Below, one piece after another: positions 16,496-24,500 of a stretch of 64,000 nucleotides of DNA (position 1 is the stretch's first letter; each line of letters starts with the position of its first letter). Where the stretch lies: positions 55,042 through 119,041 of IMG/VR virus record IMGVR_UViG_3300035228_001973; one strand, 5' to 3'. Both the position numbers and the translations under genes were made by a program. The notes below the pieces were generated by a model that saw nothing but the letters and a program-made list of their open reading frames with translations, did no database searches and had not been told where the DNA came from. Origin of the DNA: a virus.

Positions 16496-17401
16496 TTACC
16501 CTATAATTTTTGTCAACCACTCTTTAAGGTCAATGTAGTTCAAAGTCCCAAATTTATCATTATATTTAGATATGTCTAACGCATATTTTCTATCATGACC
16601 TAATCTATCTTTTACGTATTCAAACTTAACATCTTTACCAACTATCTCAGATACAATTTTAATTAATTCATTATTAGTTATACGATAACCACTACCAATA
16701 TTAAAAACTTGATTAACCTCATCTGATAACATTATATTAATTATTGATTTCGCATTATCATCGGCATGTATCCATTCTCTAACTTGTTCACCATCACCGT
16801 AGACTGGAATAGACTCATCGTTTTTAATCATTTTAATTATCTTAGGTACCATCTTTTCGGAGTGTTGGTTTTCCCCAAAATTATTACAGGTTCTAGTAAT
16901 CACATAAGGTAACCCAAATGTCCTTCCAGCTGACTGTACTATTAAGTCTGAGGAGGCTTTAGTTGCAGAATAGTATGATGACCCAACCAACGAAAATTCT
17001 TCATCAGCGGACACCTCTAAACCATAATCATTCATATCCCCATATACTTCATCTGTAGAAATATGTATAAATTTCTTTAGACCTTTAACCTTTAGTGCCA
17101 ATTCAACCATATTAAACGTACCCTCAACGTTAGTCCTTACAAATGGTCTACCATCTTTGATTGAGTTATCTACGTGTGATTCAGCCGCAAAATGAACTAC
17201 GTAATCACAGTCAGGTAATTCAGTCAAATTACATATATCCTCTTTAATAAATTTAACCTGAGTATTGATATTGTTAGGGTTAGACGCATATGTGAGTTTA
17301 TCTATAACTGTTATTTCACAATCATTTATCTCACTATTTAATTTGTTTACGAAATGTGAACCTATGAATCCCATTCCACCTGTAACTACTATTTTTATCA
17401 T
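16496..17401 (-). CDS. rmlB: dTDP-glucose 4,6-dehydratase-like SDR enzyme
   Basis: 301 residues. N-terminal KIVVTGGMGFIGSHFV, VVHFAAESHVDNSI, HISTDEVYGD and YSATKASSD (Y-x3-K), NNFGENQHSEKMVPK. These are close to RmlB, including the SHVD and STDEVYGD motifs. It makes dTDP-4-keto-6-deoxyglucose. RmlA, C and D are not in the window, so the product must be used with host enzymes or other phage genes. Its start overlaps the stop of the gp46-like gene by 4 bases. Confidence 0.87.
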   Translation of the reverse strand: MIKIVVTGGMGFIGSHFVNKLNSEINDCEITVIDKLTYASNPNNINTQVKFIKEDICNLTELPDCDYVVHFAAESHVDNSIKDGRPFVRTNVEGTFNMVELALKVKGLKKFIHISTDEVYGDMNDYGLEVSADEEFSLVGSSYYSATKASSDLIVQSAGRTFGLPYVITRTCNNFGENQHSEKMVPKIIKMIKNDESIPVYGDGEQVREWIHADDNAKSIINIMLSDEVNQVFNIGSGYRITNNELIKIVSEIVGKDVKFEYVKDRLGHDRKYALDISKYNDKFGTLNYIDLKEWLTKIIG

Positions 17402-19773
17402 TGTTCTACTTTTGAAACGTTATTGTCTTTATTTATTTTTACCACACTATCAGCCCATTGACTAACTAAAGGATTATGAGTTATCACAAATATTTTCTCG
17501 AAATACTCTTTGATTTTTTGAAAGAATTGTGAAACCATTTCTAAATTCTCATTAGATATTTTACCGAATACTTCATCAAACACAACTATGTTTGGTTTAG
17601 GTAGAGAACAAACTTTACTTAAAACTGCCCTTAACGCTAATGACGCTATAGACCTTTCATATCCTGAACCTGAACTCATTAATTTTTCAATACCAGTATT
17701 ATTATCTATCATCCAAAATTCAACCTCATCTTTTTCAGATATTCTAACCTCCAATTTAAACTCCGCAGAATCAATTAATAACCTTTGTAATTCTGAATTA
17801 ATTACCGGTGTCATACTTCTCATAATCATTTTAGTTATACCTTTTTTACCAAATAATTCTAAGTAAATTTTATATAACCTTAATTTCTTTTCTTCATCTT
17901 TTATTCTAATAATAAAACTATTATTCTCATCAATCTTAGAATTACGGTTTTTAATATTATTTTTTGAATCACTTATTTTAGTATTAACCCCGTCTCTCTC
18001 AACTGTTAAAACATCCAACCTCATATCCGCTTTGAGAATGGTTTCATCAATTTTTTTGTTTTCCTCTAACTTTATTTGAACTTCTTTAAATCTTTTAAGT
18101 TTGTCTTCCAAACCACTTTTTTTAAGTTCCAAAGTTTCAAGTTGAATTTCAAATTTTTCCTTTATGAGTTTGTTCCTTTCATAGGTATCGAAATCTTTTT
18201 TAAGATTTACGAAAGATTGTTCTTGAAGTAACAACTCCTTTAATTTAAGAGTAGAACTAGTTAGACCTATATTAATATCCTCTAACTCTTTCTTTCTCTT
18301 TTCCGTATAAGTTGACTGAGCCAAAACAATACCACAGTATTGACATTCTAATCCGTCTTCAAATGTTTTTAATTCTTCAACTATATCTTCTTTTTTAGAA
18401 GACATTGTCCCTTCATTAATCCTTTCATTCGATAACTTTTCTTTTATTTGGTCGTGCTCATCTTCATGATAATATTTTGAAGGTTCAACTACATTGATTG
18501 AAGTAAGTTCCTTAAGTGTAACACCTATTTTTGACCCATATTCTTTAATATCGTCTTTCATTGAGTCAGGATTAATTCTAAGTAACTCATCATCTAACCC
18601 TATGTGTTTTTTTCTAATCAAATCGTCCCTATAACCCTGACCTTTTTCAATACGACCATTAACATCGTTAAGTTCATCAACATATTTCTGTATGTTTAAA
18701 TTTTCTTGTTCAATATCAATTTTCGCTATTTCTATCTCTTCCTTTAATGATTCAATATTATATATGTTTGAAATCATTCCCTTACTATAGTTTGAAGTGA
18801 TTTCTTTAGCTACGTCTTCTTTTAACTTAAGAGAATCTAACCCTAAAAATCTTGATAAAACTTGCCCTCTAGCGGTGGGTTTAGAATCAATTAATTCCTC
18901 TAAATTAGTCGAAGTAGTTAGTATAGTCATTAAGAAGTCGTCCATAGTTCCTATAGACTTCTTTATAAAATCTTCGGTCTCCCTTCTTTGTTCACCTGTA
19001 AAGTTTTGTAAACTACCGTCAGATAATTTTTTGAAAAATTCTAAACTAGTACTAACCGTATAATCGGTTTTATTTCTTTTTAATTTACGATTGACTTCCC
19101 TAACTATAATGTAATCCTCACCATCAATTTGAATTTCACCTTTAACCACTACTTTATCTTTATTTCTAAATCTATTAAAAATTTCTTCAGCCTTGTTAGT
19201 CTTAGTTGTTGTGTTAAAGAATAAAAATAGTAAAAGGTCCACAGTCAAAACCGTTTTACCACCAAAATTAGGTGGATTAGATTCTACCGCAGTAATACCT
19301 TCTACTTTTTCAAAATCTAAAACTTGTTTGTCACCAAATGATAGAAAGTTAGAGAATTCAATATTTTTTATGTACCACTTTTTAAATGGTGTTATATCCG
19401 CCTTTTCTGAAGCAATTTTATCTTCAACTAATAAATCAATATTTAATACCTCATCTAAACTTTTTTCATACCCATTAGCAATTAGATATTTTTTTATTAA
19501 CTCTTTTTGAAAATTTTCATCTAATATATTCATAGAAACATCTACGGATTGCACATCCATATCTTCCGTCTTAACTTTCGTTATTACGTTTACATTCTTA
19601 GATTTATATTTTTTTTCAAAATATGACCTAACTCTCTTTAGTCTCTCCTGAGTGAAATTATCTGGCGTATCTTCCCAAACAACTTGTATATAAGGATTCT
19701 CTAAAGTATCAACATCTAGTTTATGACTCATATAAGTGTAATTTAATTCTTTTGGTGGATTAAACAAATCCAT
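17398..19773 (-). CDS. 46: gp46/SbcC/Rad50-like recombination nuclease ATPase subunit
   Basis: 791 residues, longer than T4 gp46 (560). Residues 1-130 are an extra N-terminal domain I do not recognise. The ABC ATPase begins KNIEFSNFLSFGDK; the Walker A is NPPNFGGKT (K173), with Pro where the first Gly is usual. Coiled-coil arms surround a zinc hook (CQYCG). Signature SSGSGYERSIASLALRAVL-like and Walker B IVVFDEVFG follow. With gp47 it resects DNA ends for recombination-dependent replication. Confidence 0.92.
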   Translation of the reverse strand: MDLFNPPKELNYTYMSHKLDVDTLENPYIQVVWEDTPDNFTQERLKRVRSYFEKKYKSKNVNVITKVKTEDMDVQSVDVSMNILDENFQKELIKKYLIANGYEKSLDEVLNIDLLVEDKIASEKADITPFKKWYIKNIEFSNFLSFGDKQVLDFEKVEGITAVESNPPNFGGKTVLTVDLLLFLFFNTTTKTNKAEEIFNRFRNKDKVVVKGEIQIDGEDYIIVREVNRKLKRNKTDYTVSTSLEFFKKLSDGSLQNFTGEQRRETEDFIKKSIGTMDDFLMTILTTSTNLEELIDSKPTARGQVLSRFLGLDSLKLKEDVAKEITSNYSKGMISNIYNIESLKEEIEIAKIDIEQENLNIQKYVDELNDVNGRIEKGQGYRDDLIRKKHIGLDDELLRINPDSMKDDIKEYGSKIGVTLKELTSINVVEPSKYYHEDEHDQIKEKLSNERINEGTMSSKKEDIVEELKTFEDGLECQYCGIVLAQSTYTEKRKKELEDINIGLTSSTLKLKELLLQEQSFVNLKKDFDTYERNKLIKEKFEIQLETLELKKSGLEDKLKRFKEVQIKLEENKKIDETILKADMRLDVLTVERDGVNTKISDSKNNIKNRNSKIDENNSFIIRIKDEEKKLRLYKIYLELFGKKGITKMIMRSMTPVINSELQRLLIDSAEFKLEVRISEKDEVEFWMIDNNTGIEKLMSSGSGYERSIASLALRAVLSKVCSLPKPNIVVFDEVFGKISNENLEMVSQFFQKIKEYFEKIFVITHNPLVSQWADSVVKINKDNNVSKVEQ

Positions 19774-19780
19774 TTTAACT

Positions 19781-19993
19781 CTATAACTTTATGTTAAGTG
19801 GTTGTTCATTCTCAACAACCTCATTATTTTCAGTTTCCGCTGATAATGTTTTTCTATACTCCTCTAACTGTTTAGTCATCTCAGCAGTATACTGTTCTTG
19901 CATTTTTCTTTGCATCCCCTTAATTTTAGCATTTCTCGCTTGAACTCTTTTACGGTGAGCCGTTGCACCACCTCTTGTTTTACTTTTTGGCAT
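19781..19993 (-). CDS. small basic/acidic hypothetical protein
   Basis: 70 residues: very basic N-terminal half (MPKSKTRGGATAHRKRVQAR), a helix, and an acidic tail. It lies 7 bases upstream of the gp46-like gene and is divergent from the 20022 gene. A nucleic-acid binding role is plausible from charge only. Confidence 0.6.
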   Translation of the reverse strand: MPKSKTRGGATAHRKRVQARNAKIKGMQRKMQEQYTAEMTKQLEEYRKTLSAETENNEVVENEQPLNIKL

Positions 19994-20002
19994 AATTTTA
20001 AT

Positions 20003-20010
20003 TATTTATC
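20003..20010 (+). promoter_or_regulatory. TATTTATC, a near-match of the TATTTATA box
   Basis: TATTTATC followed by TATTTATT, 11 bases before ATG 20022, in a 28-base divergent gap. Confidence 0.35.
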
Positions 20011-20021
20011 TATTTATTAAT

Positions 20022-20228
20022 ATGAGAGAACTAATAACAAAAATACTTTCCAATAAACTGGTAAAACTTTTATTTTCAGTCTCAATTATTGTTTCAACTA
20101 TACCATCAATTATACAAGATTTTAATGGAGTAGTCAACAATGGTTATACACATTATGGATTAATGTTTGTAGGTATTATGTACGGAATGGAAAGTTTATT
20201 ATGGATTATGGACATATGGAAAAAATAG
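20022..20228 (+). CDS. small membrane protein, upstream partner of mini-CorA
   Basis: 68 residues with two hydrophobic segments (LVKLLFSVSIIVSTIPSII; LMFVGIMYGMESLLWIMDI). It overlaps the mini-CorA gene by 28 bases. No family recognised; overlap suggests joint expression. Confidence 0.6.
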   Translation: MRELITKILSNKLVKLLFSVSIIVSTIPSIIQDFNGVVNNGYTHYGLMFVGIMYGMESLLWIMDIWKK

Positions 20229-20626
20229 AATCATTTAACAAAAAAGTTATTGAATTAGAGAAAGGGTTAGAAAGTAACCACCCTAACTTTGATGAGATGG
20301 ACCTTTATCAACTTAAAAAAGAAATGTTACTTTATAAATTAGATAACCCTAATGATACTAAGATAGATACTCTATTATCCCTAATGGATAATCTTGATAC
20401 CGCTTTCGATAAAGACCAAACTGAAAAAATGAACCGTAAGTTAAACTTACTTACGATATGGTCTACTATTTTCTTACCATTATCTTTCTACACCGGCATG
20501 TGGGGAATGAATTTTGATGACGTACCTTTACTAACTGGTGACCACGGATTTTGGGTATTTTTAGGTTTAACAATATTAACTATTGTTGGGATGTTCTATT
20601 ATTTTAAGAAAAATAAGTGGTTTTAA
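20201..20626 (+). CDS. mini-CorA: truncated CorA-type divalent cation channel
   Basis: 141 residues (or 136 from ATG 20216). The N-terminal part is a charged helix. Residues 76-141 match the end of CorA: stalk helix (EKMNRKLNLLTIWSTIFLPL), TM1, the filter signature G102-M103-N104 (FYTGMWGMNF), a short loop, TM2 (FWVFLGLTILTIVGMFYYF) and the basic KKNKW end. Full CorA is about 316 residues; the large N-terminal cytoplasmic alpha/beta domain is absent. It could form a pentameric pore or interfere with host CorA. Membrane location is clear. Confidence 0.85.
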   Translation: MDYGHMEKIESFNKKVIELEKGLESNHPNFDEMDLYQLKKEMLLYKLDNPNDTKIDTLLSLMDNLDTAFDKDQTEKMNRKLNLLTIWSTIFLPLSFYTGMWGMNFDDVPLLTGDHGFWVFLGLTILTIVGMFYYFKKNKWF

Positions 20627-20844
20627 TTGAAATAGTAATTAATCATATTATCTACATTTCCATTAGAAAATCCACCCATTAAGAGTACGTATACTAAGTA
20701 CATCCAACCAAATAAATAATGAATAACTAACCAAAGTAATGATTTATTAAAGTACCAACTTACTAATAAAGCGATGACTTTATAAACCATTCTCCAATCA
20801 CCAGGTACTAAATAATACCTAACTTCTTTTATTTCATTATCCAT
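20623..20844 (-). CDS. small membrane protein
   Basis: 73 residues from ATG 20844 (MDNEIKEVRYYLVPGDW), which overlaps the upstream stop by 8 bases; a further upstream Met would overlap by 38. Two hydrophobic segments (YKVIALLVSWYF; LLWLVIHYLFGWMYLVYVLL). Convergent with mini-CorA, overlapping it by 4 bases. No family recognised. Confidence 0.55.
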   Translation of the reverse strand: MDNEIKEVRYYLVPGDWRMVYKVIALLVSWYFNKSLLWLVIHYLFGWMYLVYVLLMGGFSNGNVDNMINYYFN

Positions 20845-21178
20845 TACCTTTTGTTTCCTCGAACCATTCCACAATCGTGTTAATCATCCAAACGCCACCT
20901 GAAGCTAACATACCATCAAAAAATACCCCAAACGCCATATTAACCCCTAAAACCTCAACAAATGGTGACCAAATAAAACTCATTAAAAACCCAACCCATG
21001 TTGAGGTACACATCATACAAGATATTAATCCTGATAGAAATACTCCCATGAAGTTAAATATTGATAGTCTATTTTCTGCCCATCTATGTAAACCGTCTCT
21101 TAATCCTTTAAAAATTGAACCATATACTAATATCTGACTCATTCCGTACGCGGCTATTAACCAAATTACTAATTCCAT
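20837..21178 (-). CDS. three-helix membrane protein, DUF1360-like
   Basis: 113 residues, three hydrophobic segments. LISCMMCTSTWVGFLMSF recalls the C-x2-C ... W-V-G stretch of DUF1360 membrane proteins, though the usual spacing and Pro are not fully kept. Function unknown. Its ATG overlaps the end of the coiled-coil gene (21178) by one base. Confidence 0.55.
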   Translation of the reverse strand: MELVIWLIAAYGMSQILVYGSIFKGLRDGLHRWAENRLSIFNFMGVFLSGLISCMMCTSTWVGFLMSFIWSPFVEVLGVNMAFGVFFDGMLASGGVWMINTIVEWFEETKGNG

Positions 21179-22011
21179 TACTTATATATATTATCGTTTA
21201 AATTTGTAGAACCCATAAATTTACCCTTTATTGGTCCTTTTATTTTTTCTAATTCTACAACATTATTCTCAATTTGTAAAATCTTTTCATCTTTTTTTCT
21301 TATCTCATCTTTCATCTTTGATATGGTTTCCTGTAGTAATAACAATTTATCTTTATTAACTACTTTAACCTCTTTGATGACTTCAATAGGTTTTTCAACT
21401 ATTACCTCTTTAATAACTTCAATAAACTTCTCAACTTCTGTAGGTGGTTTGTTTAATTCAATGTCTAAAGTTCGCCTAAGTTTATCTAAACTTTCATCTT
21501 TTTTAGACATCTCTTGAGATAACTCTTTATTCACCTCCTCCAACTTACTAATCTTACTACCAAGTTCTTTAACTTGTTCATCATCGGTAATGTATACCTC
21601 TTTTTCAACTATAACTTCTTTAGGTTTTTCAACTTCTACAATTTTCTCAACCTCAACAATTACTTCCTTTTCTACCTCTTTAATAACTTCAAAAGGGACT
21701 TCTTTTATAACTTCTACAGTTATTTGTTTTTCAACTATTTTTTCTACAGGTATTTCTTTAATTACTACTTTTTCAATAATTTTTTCAACCTCGATAGGAA
21801 CTTCCTTTATAATCTCTTTTTCAATTATTTTCTCTTCAAATACAATTTGTTCACCATCATCAGTTGTTAACAAACCATATTTTTCAATCTGATATCCTTT
21901 ACTAAAACATATCTTAATAAACTTCTCAAAATCTAATTCGTTTAGTTTACAGAAACTTTTAATATCCTTTATCTCTTTTGTGGTAAGACTAATAATTGGT
22001 GAGTTGCTCAT
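21178..22011 (-). CDS. Val-Glu-Lys repeat and coiled-coil protein
   Basis: 277 residues. Residues 1-60 form a small folded-looking domain (SLTTKEIKDIKSFCKLNELD). Residues 60-145 and 190-225 are a long imperfect repeat built on EKIIEKEVIKEVPIEV-type units (alternating Val/Ile and Glu/Lys), and the rest is coiled coil. No enzymatic motif. It sits between gp47 and the membrane genes, overlapping gp47 by 23 bases. Probably an extended structural or tethering protein. Confidence 0.65.
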   Translation of the reverse strand: MSNSPIISLTTKEIKDIKSFCKLNELDFEKFIKICFSKGYQIEKYGLLTTDDGEQIVFEEKIIEKEIIKEVPIEVEKIIEKVVIKEIPVEKIVEKQITVEVIKEVPFEVIKEVEKEVIVEVEKIVEVEKPKEVIVEKEVYITDDEQVKELGSKISKLEEVNKELSQEMSKKDESLDKLRRTLDIELNKPPTEVEKFIEVIKEVIVEKPIEVIKEVKVVNKDKLLLLQETISKMKDEIRKKDEKILQIENNVVELEKIKGPIKGKFMGSTNLNDNIYK

Positions 22012-22771
22012 GTCCTTTCTCTAAATCTTCAATATTTGTTATTTTAAAAGATAGAAATGGTCGAGGATTAGTTAAATCAACAAACTCATAAGTATCTTCA
22101 TCTACACTATAAATACCAAACCCATGTTTAGTTATACTTTCTCCAAAGTTCTGTTGTATAGTCGACCCCACCATATACGCCTTTTTATTATTAGGAATAT
22201 CAATCACTTGTCTTTTATGAATATCCCCACATAATAACACATCTAAACCTTTAAATTTTTTGATATCGTAAGCATGGTCTCCAAAACCATAACCAGTATC
22301 AGTAACCAAACCTTGTATTGGGTCATGAAACAACCCTACTTTATATCCTTTAGCATTCGATATTTCAGGTGGTATATTACCCTGAAATTGAGAGTACACA
22401 CACCAACTTATATTATCGTCCTCATAAATTCCTCGGTCTCTGTAGTATACAATTTCAGGGTTTTTAAGTGAATCTATAATAGGTGTTAATGCGTCCAATC
22501 TATTAAGATTATTATTTAAAAAGTCATGATTACCCGGAATAAGTACTATTTTAGATATTTTACTACATTCGGTAAGTATCCAAGCAACAACTTCAATAAG
22601 TTCAGGTGTCATTTGATTTTTACTATGAACCAAATCACCCGTAAAAACAATTCGGTCAGGCTTTATATCTTTAAATTTATTTAACATATCAGTTATAATA
22701 CGCTTATATAAATCGTGGTCTTTAAATAACCTCAAATGTAAGTCCGAAAAATGTACTATCTTTTTTATCAT
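21989..22771 (-). CDS. 47: gp47/SbcD/Mre11-like recombination nuclease subunit
   Basis: 260 residues from ATG 22771. Metallophosphoesterase motifs: IVHFSDLHLR (D-x-H), IVFTGDLVHS (GD), LIPGNHDF (GNHD), GLFHDPIQG and LLCGDIHKRQ (GDIH). Shorter than T4 gp47 (339), lacking part of the capping region. Works with the gp46-like ATPase; the two genes are separated by 2 kb of other genes here. Confidence 0.92.
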   Translation of the reverse strand: MIKKIVHFSDLHLRLFKDHDLYKRIITDMLNKFKDIKPDRIVFTGDLVHSKNQMTPELIEVVAWILTECSKISKIVLIPGNHDFLNNNLNRLDALTPIIDSLKNPEIVYYRDRGIYEDDNISWCVYSQFQGNIPPEISNAKGYKVGLFHDPIQGLVTDTGYGFGDHAYDIKKFKGLDVLLCGDIHKRQVIDIPNNKKAYMVGSTIQQNFGESITKHGFGIYSVDEDTYEFVDLTNPRPFLSFKITNIEDLEKGHEQLTNY

Positions 22772-23643
22772 AAACAACTAAAATATCTATCTCCCCTATC
22801 ACAAAGGAAAGTTATTACAGGACCATCAGGGTTATATTTTTCAATATATCTTTCTGCGGCTAATATATTGGAACCCGCTGAAATACCTACAAACATACCG
22901 TGTTCTTTAGCTAACTTACGTGCTCTTAGTTTTGCGTCCTCTGTACTAATAGTAATAATTTTATCAACAACAGTCAAATCAACTAAAAATTTTGAACCAT
23001 CACCTATCCCTTGTATACCGTGTAAACCTGGTTCACCACCACTCATCACAGGAGACTCTTCAGGTTCCACCGCAACTATATCCATATTAAGATAATACAT
23101 TTTTAACATCGGACCAACACCCATTAGTGTACCACCTGTACCTGTACCACTGATTATAGCGCTAGGTTCTATACAAATATTTTTACACTGATGTAATATT
23201 TCAACCGCAGTACCCTCTTTATGTGATTCAACATTTAAAGGGTTATTAAATTGATTACAATTAAACCACCCATTCACCTCACACATTTCATCTCTAAGTG
23301 CAATAGCATCATCAAACGCACCGGCATCCACCTCAATAAGTTCTGCACCATAAAGTTTTAGGGTTTTCTTACGTTCCATTGACATGTTGTTAGGCATAAT
23401 AATAACACACTTATACCCTCGTTCTGCAGCTAACCAAGCAAAACTAACACCCATATTTCCAGAAGTGGCCTCACATATAGTTCCACCTGGTAATAGAGTT
23501 CCGTTCTTTTCTGCCTCGTTAATAATATAAGATGCCGGTCTGTCTTTGATAGAACCTGTCGGGTTTAATAACTCAACCTTAACATATATCTTCTCACTAA
23601 TCTTAAGTAATGGTGTAACACCTATGTTATCTGACAATTTCAT
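22768..23643 (-). CDS. cysK: cysteine synthase (O-acetylserine sulfhydrylase)
   Basis: 291 residues, essentially full length. PLP lysine K33 in NPTGSIKDRPA, TSGNMGVSFAWLAA substrate loop, GTGTGGTL phosphate-binding loop, and EPEESPVMSGG. All key residues are present, so it should be active: O-acetylserine plus sulfide gives cysteine. It overlaps gp47 by 4 bases, so it is embedded in the replication operon. It is an auxiliary metabolic gene, perhaps supplying Cys for the Cys-rich virion proteins; that link is speculation. Confidence 0.93.
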   Translation of the reverse strand: MKLSDNIGVTPLLKISEKIYVKVELLNPTGSIKDRPASYIINEAEKNGTLLPGGTICEATSGNMGVSFAWLAAERGYKCVIIMPNNMSMERKKTLKLYGAELIEVDAGAFDDAIALRDEMCEVNGWFNCNQFNNPLNVESHKEGTAVEILHQCKNICIEPSAIISGTGTGGTLMGVGPMLKMYYLNMDIVAVEPEESPVMSGGEPGLHGIQGIGDGSKFLVDLTVVDKIITISTEDAKLRARKLAKEHGMFVGISAGSNILAAERYIEKYNPDGPVITFLCDRGDRYFSCL

Positions 23644-23978
23644 CTTATACTTTTGAATTTAGAATGAATAAACCTATTTATTTTTTCCCATCGACTAAGT
23701 TCTGAACCCCACATAACTCTATCTATCATATCAATACACCAATTATCCCATTTTTCAAATATGAATAAAATATCAATTGTTAATTCTCCAGCATGTGTAA
23801 CTGTTGGGAAGTGCCACGTAATTTCAAACAATGACCCTGACCATACAAACCCTTTATCAATATTAAGTATTTGAAACCCAAATTTATGATTATCACCACC
23901 TAAGTAGAGATTAAGCAAACTAATCTTTGTTGTCCATCGATTTGTCTTCCAAGCTATTTTTTGTAGTTTTTTTCTCAT
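23640..23978 (-). CDS. hypothetical protein, start uncertain
   Basis: 112 residues from ATG 23978; in-frame ATGs at 24002, 24014 and 24038 are also open. After a basic start (MRKKLQKIAWKTNRW) comes a beta-rich body (KFGFQILNIDKGFVW, EITWHFPTVTHAGELTIDIL), similar to small unassigned phage proteins with an ITWHFP..GELTIDI segment. Overlaps cysK by 4 bases and the 41-residue frame at 23920-24045. Confidence 0.5.
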   Translation of the reverse strand: MRKKLQKIAWKTNRWTTKISLLNLYLGGDNHKFGFQILNIDKGFVWSGSLFEITWHFPTVTHAGELTIDILFIFEKWDNWCIDMIDRVMWGSELSRWEKINRFIHSKFKSIR

Positions 23979-24045
23979 TTTTTTTATTATTTTTTTCTTC
24001 ATTCCACATTTCATCCCAAAAATAAAATTCGTTTTCATCTGTCAT
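23920..24045 (-). CDS. 41-residue hydrophilic peptide
   Basis: ATG 24045 to TAG 23920: MTDENEFYFWDEMWNEEKN then a Lys/Asn-rich tail. The ATG is one base after the upstream TGA, which is the packing seen for real genes here, but it overlaps the start region of the 23640 gene in another frame. One of the two starts is probably different from what I list. Confidence 0.35.
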   Translation of the reverse strand: MTDENEFYFWDEMWNEEKNNKKNEKKTTKNSLEDKSMDNKD

Positions 24046-24046
24046 A

Positions 24047-24280
24047 TCACATATACACATTAGGTGGTTTACCGGGAAAATCCATATCATCATTTTGATT
24101 AGGTTCCTGTATGATTATTGGTTGAGTTGGTGGACCCTCCCTTCTTATAATTACCTCAGTATTTTCACTTAAATCAACTTCCTCAACTTTATTTTTAATA
24201 TGTCTTATATCATCAACACTTAAGTTAATCTTACCCTGTATGAATCCATCAATCCATATTACAAAATCTCTACTTTTCAT
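24047..24280 (-). CDS. small conserved phage protein
   Basis: 77 residues. N-terminus DFVIWIDGFIQGKINLSVDD resembles a short family of phage proteins with a WxxGF helix. Pro-rich C-terminus. Overlaps the zinc-ribbon gene by 11 bases. No known function. Confidence 0.55.
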   Translation of the reverse strand: MKSRDFVIWIDGFIQGKINLSVDDIRHIKNKVEEVDLSENTEVIIRREGPPTQPIIIQEPNQNDDMDFPGKPPNVYM

Positions 24281-24497
24281 TTCCTAATATATTAAATTCT
24301 TTATTTATATGTGAACATTCAGTACAAACGTAAGTTTCCATTGGAACTAACTCATCAGTCGCCGAACCCGTTAGTAATTTACTAACTTTTTTAATAATCG
24401 TAACTTTATCATAAAAAATATTTTCACATTTTTCACATTCTACATTAGGTAAATCTAACGGATTGACCCTCATTTGGTTATTATTTCCTATATCCAT
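24270..24497 (-). CDS. zinc-ribbon protein
   Basis: 75 residues with CEKC (20-23) and CTEC (about 60-63), the two knuckles of a zinc ribbon, separated by a short helix and strand region. MRVNPLDLPNVECEKC and VPMETYVCTEC resemble a small conserved protein of marine T4-like phages. Role unknown, maybe nucleic-acid or protein binding. Confidence 0.6.
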   Translation of the reverse strand: MDIGNNNQMRVNPLDLPNVECEKCENIFYDKVTIIKKVSKLLTGSATDELVPMETYVCTECSHINKEFNILGNEK

Positions 24498-24500
24498 ATC

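Noticed and set aside
21574-21892. Plus-strand frames rich in Phe/Tyr/Asn and Ser/Thr
   Set aside because: Antisense shadows of the Val-Glu-Lys repeat gene; no start signals or plausible protein.
23640-24038. Longest possible start (ATG 24038) for the gene ending at 23640
   Set aside because: It overlaps the coupled 41-residue frame almost completely and adds a low-complexity Lys-rich stretch; a start near 23978 is more plausible, though unproven.
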